From Thalassolituus sp. UBA1087 (GTDB taxonomy: Bacteria > Pseudomonadota > Gammaproteobacteria > Pseudomonadales > Oceanobacteraceae), in assembly GCA_002314145.1 (NCBI GenBank), contig DCCG01000045.1:106707-170706 (forward strand): 64,000 nucleotides of DNA, written 5' to 3'. The translations under genes were made by a program, and so were the position numbers. The notes under the pieces were generated by a model, which was not told the DNA's origin, did not search any database, and worked only from the letters and a program-made list of their open reading frames with translations. Shown here piece after piece: positions 52,315 to 60,862 of the stretch; position 1 is the first letter of the stretch; every line of letters starts with the position of its first letter.

Positions 52315-52683
52315 ATGGCTGTTTTGTACTTTTCATCCCCCGTTATGCAACGCAATATTAAGGTGGAAGCAGTAGCCGGTAAACGCTCCACCCTGTTGGG
52401 TGTTGCCAAAGAAAATAATGTGAAAATTCCGTTTGAGTGCGGTGATGGCGAATGTGGTTCCTGTCTGGTGAAAGTAACTCACCTGGATGGTTACCGCGTC
52501 AAAGGTGTTACCCTCACCGACAAAGAACGGACTGTGCTTAAGTCCATCGGTAAATTACCGAAATCAGAAGAAGAGCGTGCTGCCGTGCGCGATATTCCAC
52601 CGACGTTCCGTCTCGCCTGCCAGACCATCGTCACGGATGAAGATCTGCTGATCGATTTCACCGGCGAACCCGGCGGCGCCTGA
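52315..52683 (+). CDS. Shethna FeSII-like [2Fe-2S] ferredoxin
   Basis: A 122-residue protein with a plant-type [2Fe-2S] site: Cys42, Cys47 and Cys50 in FECGDGECGSC and Cys102 in RLACQT. From memory it resembles the Azotobacter Shethna protein II (FeSII) along its whole length, including GKRSTLLGVAKENNVKIPF, TLTDKERTVLKSIGKLPKS and DFTGEPGGA, and has the same length. FeSII protects nitrogenase from oxygen by forming an inactive complex; no nitrogenase gene is seen here, so the role may be electron transfer or redox protection. ATG 52315 is preferred, with GGAGA upstream. It lies downstream of katG after a terminator, so it has its own promoter. Confidence 0.82.
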   Translation: MAVLYFSSPVMQRNIKVEAVAGKRSTLLGVAKENNVKIPFECGDGECGSCLVKVTHLDGYRVKGVTLTDKERTVLKSIGKLPKSEEERAAVRDIPPTFRLACQTIVTDEDLLIDFTGEPGGA

Positions 52684-52684
52684 T

Positions 52685-52715
52685 AAAAAGGCCTGCATCA
52701 CTGCAGGCCTTTTTT
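52685..52715. terminator. Terminator between FeSII-like gene and the protease lipoprotein
   Basis: AAAAAGGCCTGCA and TGCAGGCCTTTTTT arms with a short loop. It can serve both convergent genes. Confidence 0.93.
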
Positions 52716-52726
52716 ATTTCCTCGTA

Positions 52727-54751
52727 TTATTCGCGCCACAAATAAGGCGGTTTAACGGTGACTTCCTCAATACTGTTCTCACCCACGGATCCGGCGTCTA
52801 CCATGCCATAAAAACTACCGCTGGACTTTGAACTGTAAACTTCCAGATCGCCCAGTAAGTGAGCGTTGCCCGAGGCCGACTGACTGCCGAACCAGCCCAT
52901 CGGATAGAAGGTTGAACGCACGACAGCGCTGTCAGTGACATTAAAGGTCGCAGTGGAATTACGCATCCCTAAACGGGTCAGTGCCCCCACGGTTGCATTG
53001 TCGCTGACGTTACCGGAGATAATCACGGCATGGTCTTCAATACGGGCATTACCGGACACATTGCCACCCAATACCTGCGCATAAGGGCCGACATAAACAG
53101 AAGCCGGGGTTGAGGCTGTGGCGCAGCCGCCGCCGTTGGTATGACGCTGTGTTCCCGCCGGGCAGTCATCGCGCTGACCATTACGGAAACCATCCGGCCA
53201 GGCGCCCTCAAGTTCCAGCATATAAGGGTAACGGTAAATATCCGGATAAGGCGTCCCGTCTGACGGGTCATTTGCCCAGACAATTTTCTGATATTGAGTC
53301 GGCGTGGCCATCACCACCAGATAGACTTCCTGGTCATCGTCGACACACACGGTCAGCTCGCCGTCATGACCTTTCTGCAGATCACTGTAGTGGGTTTCTG
53401 TCAGCGCATGATTGGTCAATACTACACCCCAGCGCCAGTCCGAATGGGCACCGTTCTGTATGACACCACGGAATTTAACGCTGATGTCCTGTTTACCGGG
53501 TTCCGGATACAGACGGATAATATTATATCCCCAGCGCTGAGGCGCCCAGTAATACGGGGAGACGAAGCGGTGTGTTGTCTGCCAGTCAGCGCCAAGACTT
53601 TCCAGTCTTGTTAAGCGTAATGTCCGTTCCGTGTGCCAGCTCTGATCCTGATTCACAGCGCCGTACGCCGCGCGGAAAGCTTCCCCTTCAGGACTGCCAT
53701 CCGGGTTCTGATAATCCCAGCTGACGTTGTGCATGGCCCATTCACCGAACACTTTATTCATGGCATCGATATCCCAGCCCTGAATATCCATCAGTTTCTG
53801 CCATGGGTCACCGCGGCCGGGTTGTGCCGGATAACTCCACATAGCATTCACCAGATCAATGGAATATTTGTCTTTCAGGTATTCAAAAAACTGCCAGTTA
53901 CAATACCGGTTACGACTGTTGCCGTAATGCAGATGCGGGGCATTCACTAACATATCCGAGCAATGAAAATTATCCGGAATAAATTGATGCGCCATAAAAT
54001 TCGCGTGGCTTTCATAAATGCCACAGCCTTTGCCACCACAATCCGGAAATGCCGGGGTCATTGCCTGCAGGCCATGGGCAAATTCATGGGCCAGCCCCCA
54101 ACGGTCAGCCGTGGCACCCGGACCAATCCACATGCCCATGGATATTTTTCCGTCCGCGTACCAGGTGCCGCCGGTTAATCCGATATCGTTACGGATATGC
54201 ACCGTTGCTTTCCATTTTATATCGCTATCACAGAAAGGCTCATGAAAGCCGACATCATGAATGTATTTATTCCACACTGCTTCCAGCGTTTCCAGCGCCT
54301 GGCGCGCAGACGTTTCCGTCACGTCCGTTCCATCCTGCCAGAAGGCTGCAAAGTGTTCGCTTTCAATACGCAGCGGTGCGCCAAAGTCATCCGTCGTAAC
54401 CGGCGCACTCCAGCTGCCAGGCACGCAGCTGCTGATTTCCACCTCACATCCCTGCGCCCATATATCATCACCCTGCGTCATACCACACTGTCCGGCTACC
54501 GGATCTGAATTATCGCCGGGTGCATCACCCGTTCCCGGCCCGCTGTCTTGCTCACCGTCTCCTGATGGTTGTTCAGTATCATCATTATCCGGCGCTTTTT
54601 CCTCTGTATTATCCGGAGTTTCCGGCAGGCTGCCGCCTGCGGATGAGCCGCTTCCCGATGAGCCGCCGCACCCGGTAATGCTTAACAAAGACGCCAGCAG
54701 CAAGGTACACAAAGGCGCCGTAAACAACACCCGTACAATATTTCCAGACAT
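52727..54751 (-). CDS. Lipoprotein with zinc-protease motif and beta-helix tail
   Basis: A 674-residue lipoprotein (lipobox SITGC, Cys28) with a long Gly/Ser then acidic Asp/Glu/Pro linker (about 29-85), typical of a flexible surface tether. Residues 125-480 contain the gluzincin-like motif HEFAH (222-226), with ESHANFMAH (247-255) about 20 residues later as a likely third ligand region, and NPSDGTPYPDIYRYP. The last 110 residues contain a repetitive hexapeptide-like stretch (VLGGNVSGNARIEDHAVIISG, split by NVSDNATVG) suggesting a left-handed beta-helix. It looks like a secreted or surface metalloprotease. I do not recognise a named family with certainty. Confidence 0.78.
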   Translation of the reverse strand: MSGNIVRVLFTAPLCTLLLASLLSITGCGGSSGSGSSAGGSLPETPDNTEEKAPDNDDTEQPSGDGEQDSGPGTGDAPGDNSDPVAGQCGMTQGDDIWAQGCEVEISSCVPGSWSAPVTTDDFGAPLRIESEHFAAFWQDGTDVTETSARQALETLEAVWNKYIHDVGFHEPFCDSDIKWKATVHIRNDIGLTGGTWYADGKISMGMWIGPGATADRWGLAHEFAHGLQAMTPAFPDCGGKGCGIYESHANFMAHQFIPDNFHCSDMLVNAPHLHYGNSRNRYCNWQFFEYLKDKYSIDLVNAMWSYPAQPGRGDPWQKLMDIQGWDIDAMNKVFGEWAMHNVSWDYQNPDGSPEGEAFRAAYGAVNQDQSWHTERTLRLTRLESLGADWQTTHRFVSPYYWAPQRWGYNIIRLYPEPGKQDISVKFRGVIQNGAHSDWRWGVVLTNHALTETHYSDLQKGHDGELTVCVDDDQEVYLVVMATPTQYQKIVWANDPSDGTPYPDIYRYPYMLELEGAWPDGFRNGQRDDCPAGTQRHTNGGGCATASTPASVYVGPYAQVLGGNVSGNARIEDHAVIISGNVSDNATVGALTRLGMRNSTATFNVTDSAVVRSTFYPMGWFGSQSASGNAHLLGDLEVYSSKSSGSFYGMVDAGSVGENSIEEVTVKPPYLWRE

Positions 54752-54963
54752 AATGACTATCCCGGCTGTTCAGTAATGAATAAAAACAGGCGGGAGAATA
54801 ATTAAGCCGTGACGGGTAAACTGTGGACCAGCACTTAGTTTTATGGAAATCCGGCATAGCAGGCATGACATAATCCGCCACCGCAACGCGCCAGCGGATT
54901 TTGCGCACTGATGCAGATACCGCCGGTATAACAGAACAGATATTCAGCAGGACCAGTAGATTA

Positions 54964-55278
54964 ATGAAGCCCGTATACACTCACCCCAATCTGTTTTTCG
55001 TTACCAATGCCAAAAACATACTGCAGCACTACAGTATTAAAGCGATTATTCAGCACGAATATCTGTCCGGGGCGGCCGGCGATCTGGCTCCGATTGATAC
55101 CTGGCCCGAACTTTGGCTTGTCGATGAAGCAGACTACCCCCGGGCGAAAACACTTTTGGATGAAGCCTTCAATGAACAGAATGCAGACGACTGGCACTGT
55201 TCCCGCTGCGGCGAAAACAACGACGCCGCCTTTGAACTCTGTTGGCAATGCGGACAGGATCGCGACCCGTCGCTCTGA
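54964..55278 (+). CDS. DUF2007 protein with C-terminal zinc ribbon
   Basis: A 104-residue cytoplasmic protein. Residues 1-70 match the DUF2007 alpha/beta fold (VYTHPNLFFVTNAKNILQHYSIKAII, then AEL-like WPELWLVDEADYPRAKTLL). The C-terminus is a Ran-binding-type zinc ribbon (WHCSRCGENNDAAFELCWQCGQ) with four cysteines. ATG 54964 is chosen, with AGGA upstream; a frame starting at 54901 adds an unrelated segment. The protein probably binds nucleic acid or protein; function is unknown. Confidence 0.82.
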   Translation: MKPVYTHPNLFFVTNAKNILQHYSIKAIIQHEYLSGAAGDLAPIDTWPELWLVDEADYPRAKTLLDEAFNEQNADDWHCSRCGENNDAAFELCWQCGQDRDPSL

Positions 55279-55528
55279 GCGGACACATGGAAATAAAGCC
55301 TGATACACAGGCGGGCACTCAAACGCCTGCACATATCGTCAGATACCTGCCGGTTTATTTTCCCTGTCAGACAGATCAAGGTTTTCCCTCCTGAGAAGGA
55401 TCGTGCATAAAACGCGGTGAATCAGGCAAGCCTCGCTGGTATTTCCTCTCTACATTATTCAGGCAGTAAAAATTTAACGTCCTGCCGGGTGTCAGGGCTG
55501 AAGATTCCGCCAACAGGAGATGGATACT

Positions 55529-56746
55529 ATGTGTAAGCAATGTGGAAATTCACTGCATATTGAAGAACGTCATGATGAGGAAGTTAATCAGGGGCGCCGC
55601 CACCTGGTGATTACCGGTTCAGCTCTGGGAGCCTACGCGGCTGCCGGCGGTTCTCTGCTGGGTGCCAGCTCTGCCGCCTCAGCTGCTCCTGAATCCACGG
55701 CACCGGTCAGAGTGAAAGCCTATGGCGTCAATAAAGCGAAAGGCTCGTTCAGCCAGATGACAATTCCGCGCCGTCAGCCCGGGCCGGACGATATCATGAT
55801 GGATATTCTTTACGCCGGAGTCTGTCACTCGGATATTCATACCGTTGATGGCGACTGGGGGAAACCTGCATTGCCACTGGTGCCAGGCCACGAAATTGTC
55901 GGCCGCGTTACCGCCGTGGGCAAGAACGTCACCCGCTTTAAAGTCGGTGATGTGGGCGGTGTTGGCTGCATGGTGGATTCCTGTGGCGAATGCGAGAACT
56001 GCCTGAACGACCGCGAACAGAATTGTCTGAACGGCACCACCTTCACCTATGGCTCTCCGGATAAAATCTCCGGCGGTTATACCTATGGCGGCTATTCGCA
56101 CAAACTCACGGTAAAAGAACATTTTGTGGTGAATATTCCGGATGGCATGGACCTGTCGCGTGTAGCACCGATCATGTGTGCCGGTATCACCACCTTCTCG
56201 CCTATGCAGCACTGGCAACTGAAAGAAGGCCAGAAAGTCGGTGTCATCGGCATCGGCGGTCTGGGTCATATGGCCGTTAAACTGGGCGTTGCCCGCGGCG
56301 CCGACGTTGTCGCTTTTACCACCTCCCCGGGCAAAGTGGCTGACATTAAAGCCATGGGCGTTAAGGACGTTGTGCTGTGGGACGATAAAGAGGCAATGAA
56401 ACGTCATATGGCCAGCCTGGACCTGATGATCGCTACGGTGCCGGAGCCCTTTAACATCAGCCAGTTTATGCCGTTATTAAAACTCGATGCGACTCTGGTG
56501 AATGTGGGTCAGCTGGGCACGATTGATGGCCTGAGCGGTATGATGATGGCGTTCGGCCGTCAGAGTGTGGCCGGCTCCATGATTGGCGGCATGAAAGAAA
56601 CTCAGGAAGTGGTTAACTTCTGCGCGGAGCATAATATTCTGCCGGATGTGGAAATGATCCGTCCTGACCAGATTGATCAGGCTTACGAACGGGTGAAAGG
56701 AAAAGATATTAAATTCCGTTTTGTCATTGATATGCAGAACGCCTGA
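55529..56746 (+). CDS. Zinc alcohol dehydrogenase with predicted Tat-type leader
   Basis: A 405-residue medium-chain dehydrogenase of the cinnamyl-alcohol-dehydrogenase branch. Catalytic zinc (AGVCHSDIHTVDGDWG, GHEIVG), structural zinc (CGECENCLNDREQNC) and Rossmann (GIGGLGHMAV) motifs are intact. It differs from cytoplasmic relatives by an N-terminal extension: CxxC (MCKQCG), then QGRRHLVITG, a hydrophobic stretch to about residue 50, and an ASAAP cleavage-like site. Such twin-arginine leaders export folded proteins. ATG 55529 is chosen because AGGAG is nine bases upstream and touches the ATG at 55520. Whether it is really exported is not known. Confidence 0.85.
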   Translation: MCKQCGNSLHIEERHDEEVNQGRRHLVITGSALGAYAAAGGSLLGASSAASAAPESTAPVRVKAYGVNKAKGSFSQMTIPRRQPGPDDIMMDILYAGVCHSDIHTVDGDWGKPALPLVPGHEIVGRVTAVGKNVTRFKVGDVGGVGCMVDSCGECENCLNDREQNCLNGTTFTYGSPDKISGGYTYGGYSHKLTVKEHFVVNIPDGMDLSRVAPIMCAGITTFSPMQHWQLKEGQKVGVIGIGGLGHMAVKLGVARGADVVAFTTSPGKVADIKAMGVKDVVLWDDKEAMKRHMASLDLMIATVPEPFNISQFMPLLKLDATLVNVGQLGTIDGLSGMMMAFGRQSVAGSMIGGMKETQEVVNFCAEHNILPDVEMIRPDQIDQAYERVKGKDIKFRFVIDMQNA

Positions 56747-56761
56747 TCCAGCAACAATGTT

Positions 56762-56796
56762 AAAGCGGAATAATCGGACGATTATTCCGCTTTTTT
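56762..56796 (+). terminator. Terminator after the zinc dehydrogenase
   Basis: A perfect 15-bp stem with a two-base loop (AAAGCGGAATAAT arms) followed by T-run, about 16 bases past the stop. Confidence 0.94.
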
Positions 56797-56900
56797 CATA
56801 AACAGCGTGGTGTTTTTAAAACCGTCTTTAAACAAGCGCGTAAGCAACCCCTTGAGCAATCTTTTGAAAGAACGCCCGCTGAGCGGCCGATCATCCGCTA

Positions 56901-57383
56901 CTACCAGGCGTCTGCCACTTCCCAGCGCTGCTGGTTAATCATGACGTCATCACCGGCCATACATTGCATTAACTGCCGGGCCAGGGGAGCCTGGGTACTG
57001 ATCACCTGAATATCATGTCCGTCAACCTGTAACTGACGACCACCCACCGGAGTTATCCATAACCAGCGCGCCGCCGCCGGGTGCTGAACAGGCTGCAACA
57101 TGACCAGCACGCCCGTCTGTATCCCTTCGTCATCACTGTAGTCTGCGGCCTGCCAATGACTGATGCGGATTCTGGTTTCCTGTAACGTGCGGATGCGTTC
57201 CGACTGACCATGGGCCAGATAGGCGGCTTCCAGTGCCAGGGTGTCGTACTGATTTTCCGGCTTGTTATCTTCATGGGACGCGGTCTCATGGGCCTGCGTG
57301 GCGCCATCCAGTGCCGCCTGAATTTCTTCGTCCAGAGCCGCCAGTAACGCCGCTTTCAGTTGCCGTTTTTTGCTTTCACTCAC
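56901..57383 (-). CDS. GreAB-like hypothetical protein
   Basis: A 160-residue cytoplasmic protein resembling GreA/GreB-type proteins that are found as extra copies in Pseudomonas relatives. It has an N-terminal helical hairpin (QLKAALLAALDEEIQAALDGATQAHETASHEDNKPENQYDTLALEAAYLAHGQSERI) and a C-terminal domain with LQVDGHDIQVISTQAPLARQLM. Whether it binds RNA polymerase is not known. It is divergent from the mutarotase gene, about 100 bases apart. Confidence 0.7.
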   Translation of the reverse strand: MSESKKRQLKAALLAALDEEIQAALDGATQAHETASHEDNKPENQYDTLALEAAYLAHGQSERIRTLQETRIRISHWQAADYSDDEGIQTGVLVMLQPVQHPAAARWLWITPVGGRQLQVDGHDIQVISTQAPLARQLMQCMAGDDVMINQQRWEVADAW

Positions 57384-57487
57384 GTCTGTACGCTCCGGTT
57401 ACCTGTACTCCCTGCCACTGGCAGTGTGAGGGTTTTGTGTCATTATACCGGCAGAATTGTTTTTGCCACTGTGTTGCGGAGTTATCT

Positions 57488-58441
57488 ATGCCTCACTCTT
57501 CACGCCCTGAAACCCCGATCTCAGATAACCCCGTCGCTGACAATCTGCTGGCCAGAGCGCCCTCTGTCAAACGCGAGACCAAAGGCGAGCTGGAATGTCT
57601 TGTTATACGCCATCCGTTATTCCGTGCTGACCTGCTACTGCAGGGAGCACAGCTGATCCATTACGCCCCGGCAACAGAAGCGAACTGGCTGTGGCTGAGT
57701 GAGCAGGCGCAATACCGCCGTGGGGTATCGGTGCGGGGCGGCATTCCTGTGTGCTGGCCCTGGTTCGGTAACGCCGATAAAAACCCGCCGGCAGTGCAGT
57801 CGAACATCACGGCGGTGACGGATGCGCCGGCCCACGGCTTTGCCCGGGAGCGCGACTGGACCATCACTCAGGCAGAGGAAGACGATAACGCCGTTATGCT
57901 GGTACTGACATTAGAGAACACCCGCCATCCGCAATGGCAGACGGCGCTCGGTCTGGAAGCCGAATTCCGCTTTACCGCCAGCAGCGTCAGCCTGACCCTG
58001 ACCACCAGCAATCCGGGCGATCGCGACGCCGGATTCTCCCAGGCGATGCACAGCTATTTTCCCACCGTCGACATTCACCGTACTCAGATCAGTGGCCTGG
58101 ATGGCGCCGGCTATATCGATACGCTGGATAACTGGCAGACGAAAACACAACAGGGGGCGGTGACCTTCACGGCAGAAACAGACCGGATTTATACTGGCGG
58201 GAAGCCACTGACGCTGCAGACCCCGGAGCGGACGCTGGAACTGAGCAGCCGGGGCAGTCAGAGTACCGTTGTCTGGAATCCCTGGACTGAAAAAGCGCAA
58301 CGCCTCAGCCAGTTTGATGACGGCGCTTACCAGCGTATGTTCTGTGTGGAAACGGCGAATGCAGCCGATGACGCTGTGATGCTGGCAGCGGGCGGACAGC
58401 ACTCTCTGAGTCTGCTACTGACCCGGCATGACGACGACTGA
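57488..58441 (+). CDS. D-hexose-6-phosphate mutarotase (YeaD-like)
   Basis: A 317-residue galactose-mutarotase-fold enzyme of the YeaD/HPM family that interconverts anomers of glucose-6-phosphate or related sugars. The block RGGIPVCWPWFG, AHGFARERDW with a candidate active-site His, and SYFPTVDI support it, and VWNPWTEKAQRLSQFDDGAYQRMFCVET is typical of the C-terminus. ATG 57488 has GGAG six bases upstream; an upstream frame starting at 57233 would overlap the GreAB-like gene. Confidence 0.88.
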   Translation: MPHSSRPETPISDNPVADNLLARAPSVKRETKGELECLVIRHPLFRADLLLQGAQLIHYAPATEANWLWLSEQAQYRRGVSVRGGIPVCWPWFGNADKNPPAVQSNITAVTDAPAHGFARERDWTITQAEEDDNAVMLVLTLENTRHPQWQTALGLEAEFRFTASSVSLTLTTSNPGDRDAGFSQAMHSYFPTVDIHRTQISGLDGAGYIDTLDNWQTKTQQGAVTFTAETDRIYTGGKPLTLQTPERTLELSSRGSQSTVVWNPWTEKAQRLSQFDDGAYQRMFCVETANAADDAVMLAAGGQHSLSLLLTRHDDD

Positions 58442-58623
58442 ACTCAGGCGCATCCGCTCACGGCCCGCTGACAAGTAAAGCCGACGGCTTTTACGGTCTC
58501 AGTGATGAATCCAGTGCGCCTGTACATAGTGCACCAGCTGATGCACCCAATGATTCATTCGGCGACTGTGATGGTCGGTGATGGCATTGCCTGCCCCGGT
58601 CTGCCTGACACTGCGTCCCTGTG

Positions 58624-59031
58624 TCAGGCGGCGGCCCCCTTTTGCTGGAACAGGAACTGAGCCGTCACCCGGTCCATCGTCTTCAGATGCTGGCCAAACC
58701 AGTCCGGGATTGTTTCCAGCAGAAATTCCAGTACCGGCGCAACATTGCCACTGCTCTCGAAGTCCACCAGATGTCGGCGGAACATGTCCAGCACGCGATC
58801 GTGTTCCTGTTTGTGCACCGGATACGGCGCAAAGTGATAGCGTTGCATTTCTTCCTCTTCATGGGCGAAATGGCTGACGCAATGCTCATACAGGCGTTGC
58901 AGGTACGGCATGGCCTGACCACCCATCAGCAACGCCTGTTCGGCTTCGTTGAGCATATCGGCGAAGGCTTCATGTTCTTCATTCATGAAATCCTGAGCCA
59001 ACAGCGGGTGATCGCGAAACACAATCGTCAT
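58624..59031 (-). CDS. Bacteriohemerythrin-like di-iron protein
   Basis: A 135-residue hemerythrin-fold protein. All seven iron-ligand positions are present: His20, His54, Glu58, His73, His77, His115 and Asp120 (HxxxE, HxxxH and HxxxxD spacings). Such proteins bind or sense oxygen, or buffer it. No fused output domain. ATG 59031 has GGAG upstream; an in-frame start at 59064 is unlikely. It lies between a mutarotase and a LysR gene on the same strand as the latter. Confidence 0.9.
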   Translation of the reverse strand: MTIVFRDHPLLAQDFMNEEHEAFADMLNEAEQALLMGGQAMPYLQRLYEHCVSHFAHEEEEMQRYHFAPYPVHKQEHDRVLDMFRRHLVDFESSGNVAPVLEFLLETIPDWFGQHLKTMDRVTAQFLFQQKGAAA

Positions 59032-59103
59032 ACGCGCTCCGTAGGGAATATCAGTAGCTGACACAGTCAGGCTAGTGCAAACAATCCGGCCGTATCTTGA
59101 CCG

Positions 59104-60039
59104 TCAGCAATATTGGGCCACATCGACGATGGTGCGGCGCAGCCAGCGATGAGCCTGATGATGCTGAACCAGAGGCGACCAGGCCATTTTGAGCTCAAAC
59201 GGCGGAATCTTAAACGGCGGTACTTTCACTTCCAATGACGCTGCTTCGGCCTGCATATCGGCCACTTTACGCGGCAGAGTGGCCACCAGATCATTGTTCA
59301 GGGCCAGCAGGGCCGGCATCTGATAATGGCGGGTAAACACAGAAATTTTGCGTTTATGACCCAGTTTTGACAGTGCATTATCCACCCAGCCAAGGCGGAT
59401 AACCTTTTCCGGGTCGATGCCCACGCCCGCGCCCATGCCGGTTTTGCTCACCCAGATGTGCTTACTGCTGAGATAAGCCTCCAGATTGAAGTCGCTGACC
59501 ATGGGATGCTGAGGATTCACCAGACAGACAAAATCATCCTGCCACAGGGTCATCTGATGGAATGATTGCGGCATTTCGTCAAACCGGTTGATGGCCATAT
59601 CCACTTTGCCCGCTTCCACATCTTTGAAGGTCACATCGGAAGGGGTCAGTACATCGAGAATGACGTCCGGCGCGTCGGTGCGCAGTCGTTTCACCAGTTC
59701 CGGTACCAGCGTGGATTCAGCGTAATCACTGACCATAATACGGAACACGCGGTTGCTGCTTTTAGCGTCGAATTCTTCCAGCGGCTGCAGCGCCATTTCC
59801 AGTTCGCCCAGCGCTTTGCGTATCATCGGCTGCAGTTCCTGCGCCCGTTCGGTCGGCGTCATACCATCCGAGGTACGCACCAGCAAGGGATCAGAGAAGA
59901 GTTCACGCAGACGGCGCAGGCCATTACTCATGGCCGGCTGGGTAATGCCCAGTTGCTGGGCAGCTTTGGTCACACTGCCTTCACGCAGCAGCACATCGAG
60001 ATAAACCAGCAGGTTCAGATCAATACGGTCAAGATTCAA
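59104..60039 (-). CDS. LysR-family regulator
   Basis: A 311-residue LysR regulator with N-terminal helix-turn-helix (DRIDLNLLVYLDVLLREGSVTKAAQQLGITQPAMSNGLRRLRELF) and a substrate-binding domain. The NodD/PcpR-like opening suggests an aromatic or small-organic ligand, but the target is unknown. The start is probably TTG 60039: GGGAGG lies six bases upstream, and the length then fits the family. A TTG at 60102 would add 21 residues without a ribosome site. Confidence 0.9.
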   Translation of the reverse strand: MNLDRIDLNLLVYLDVLLREGSVTKAAQQLGITQPAMSNGLRRLRELFSDPLLVRTSDGMTPTERAQELQPMIRKALGELEMALQPLEEFDAKSSNRVFRIMVSDYAESTLVPELVKRLRTDAPDVILDVLTPSDVTFKDVEAGKVDMAINRFDEMPQSFHQMTLWQDDFVCLVNPQHPMVSDFNLEAYLSSKHIWVSKTGMGAGVGIDPEKVIRLGWVDNALSKLGHKRKISVFTRHYQMPALLALNNDLVATLPRKVADMQAEAASLEVKVPPFKIPPFELKMAWSPLVQHHQAHRWLRRTIVDVAQYC

Positions 60040-60188
60040 TAGCGGCCTCCCGCGGCCAGTCTTCGGAAGGGCTATTGTCTCAGGCTTTCTCCCATTCACC
60101 AAGTGTATGTACAGATTGTTTTATATCACTGATGAAAATTTATACGTTTATTATCCGTCGTTTCCGGCGCCCGCTGGGGCTCCGTGCT

Positions 60189-60758
60189 TCAGCCTTCGCG
60201 CAGCATGGGCAGAACCCAGGGCTTGTTAGCCGCGATTTCTTCATGGCTCAGGCCTTTCAGCTCGTACGGGAATACCAGCCAGTCATCGGTTTTATGCAGG
60301 CAGAAGTCCGGCTGAAGGTCGGTGCGGTTATAGCCACTGCGTTCATACAGGGTCGCGATACGCACCTGTTGCGGAAAATTGCGTTTCATTTTTGCCCGCA
60401 GACGATGAATCACCGCATTGATGTTGTAGCCGGTACTGAACACATCATCGACGATCAGCAGACTGTCATCGACGTTGAGGTTCTCAATCAGGTACTGGGT
60501 GCCGTGCACGCGGATGTCTTCCGGTGAGTTCACCATACTCTGGTACGCCGGCAAGCCCTTGTATGAGGTTCGCAGGGCAATATGGTCGGTTTCAACACCC
60601 AGTGTCTGCAGGCACTCCTGCACGTATATCCCCACTGAGCTACCACCGCGCCACAGGCCAACAATGAAAGTCGGGCGGAATCCGCTTTTGAAAATCTCAG
60701 TACCCAGGCGAAAAGCGTCCTGAATGACGGTTTCTTCATCTAAAAAGCGCTTCTGCAT
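60189..60758 (-). CDS. Type I phosphoribosyltransferase, divergent paralog A
   Basis: A 189-residue purine/pyrimidine phosphoribosyltransferase-like protein. The PRPP motif LLIVDDVFSTGYNI (100-113) is clear. It shares SGFRPTF, WRGG, and GVETDHIALRTS with paralog B across the 104-base divergent spacer. In the PRPP loop it has DDVFSTGYN where paralog B has DDVYDTGRS. GAGGT precedes ATG 60758. Substrate unknown; relatives include hypoxanthine/xanthine and orphan phosphoribosyltransferases. Confidence 0.83.
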   Translation of the reverse strand: MQKRFLDEETVIQDAFRLGTEIFKSGFRPTFIVGLWRGGSSVGIYVQECLQTLGVETDHIALRTSYKGLPAYQSMVNSPEDIRVHGTQYLIENLNVDDSLLIVDDVFSTGYNINAVIHRLRAKMKRNFPQQVRIATLYERSGYNRTDLQPDFCLHKTDDWLVFPYELKGLSHEEIAANKPWVLPMLREG

Positions 60759-60862
60759 GTGGACCTCATATGTGACAGTAACCGGACGAAAACGGTATGA
60801 TAACACCTGACCATTTGGTCAGCTAATACGTTACGCCAGATTCATCCGGAGAGCACGACAGA

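Noticed and set aside
57233..57487. N-terminal extension of the mutarotase
   Set aside because: It would overlap the divergent GreAB-like gene and lacks similarity to the family; ATG 57488 has a good ribosome site.
58475..58494. Terminator after the mutarotase gene
   Set aside because: A short AAAGCC/GGCTTT hairpin exists but has a bulge and no adequate T-run.
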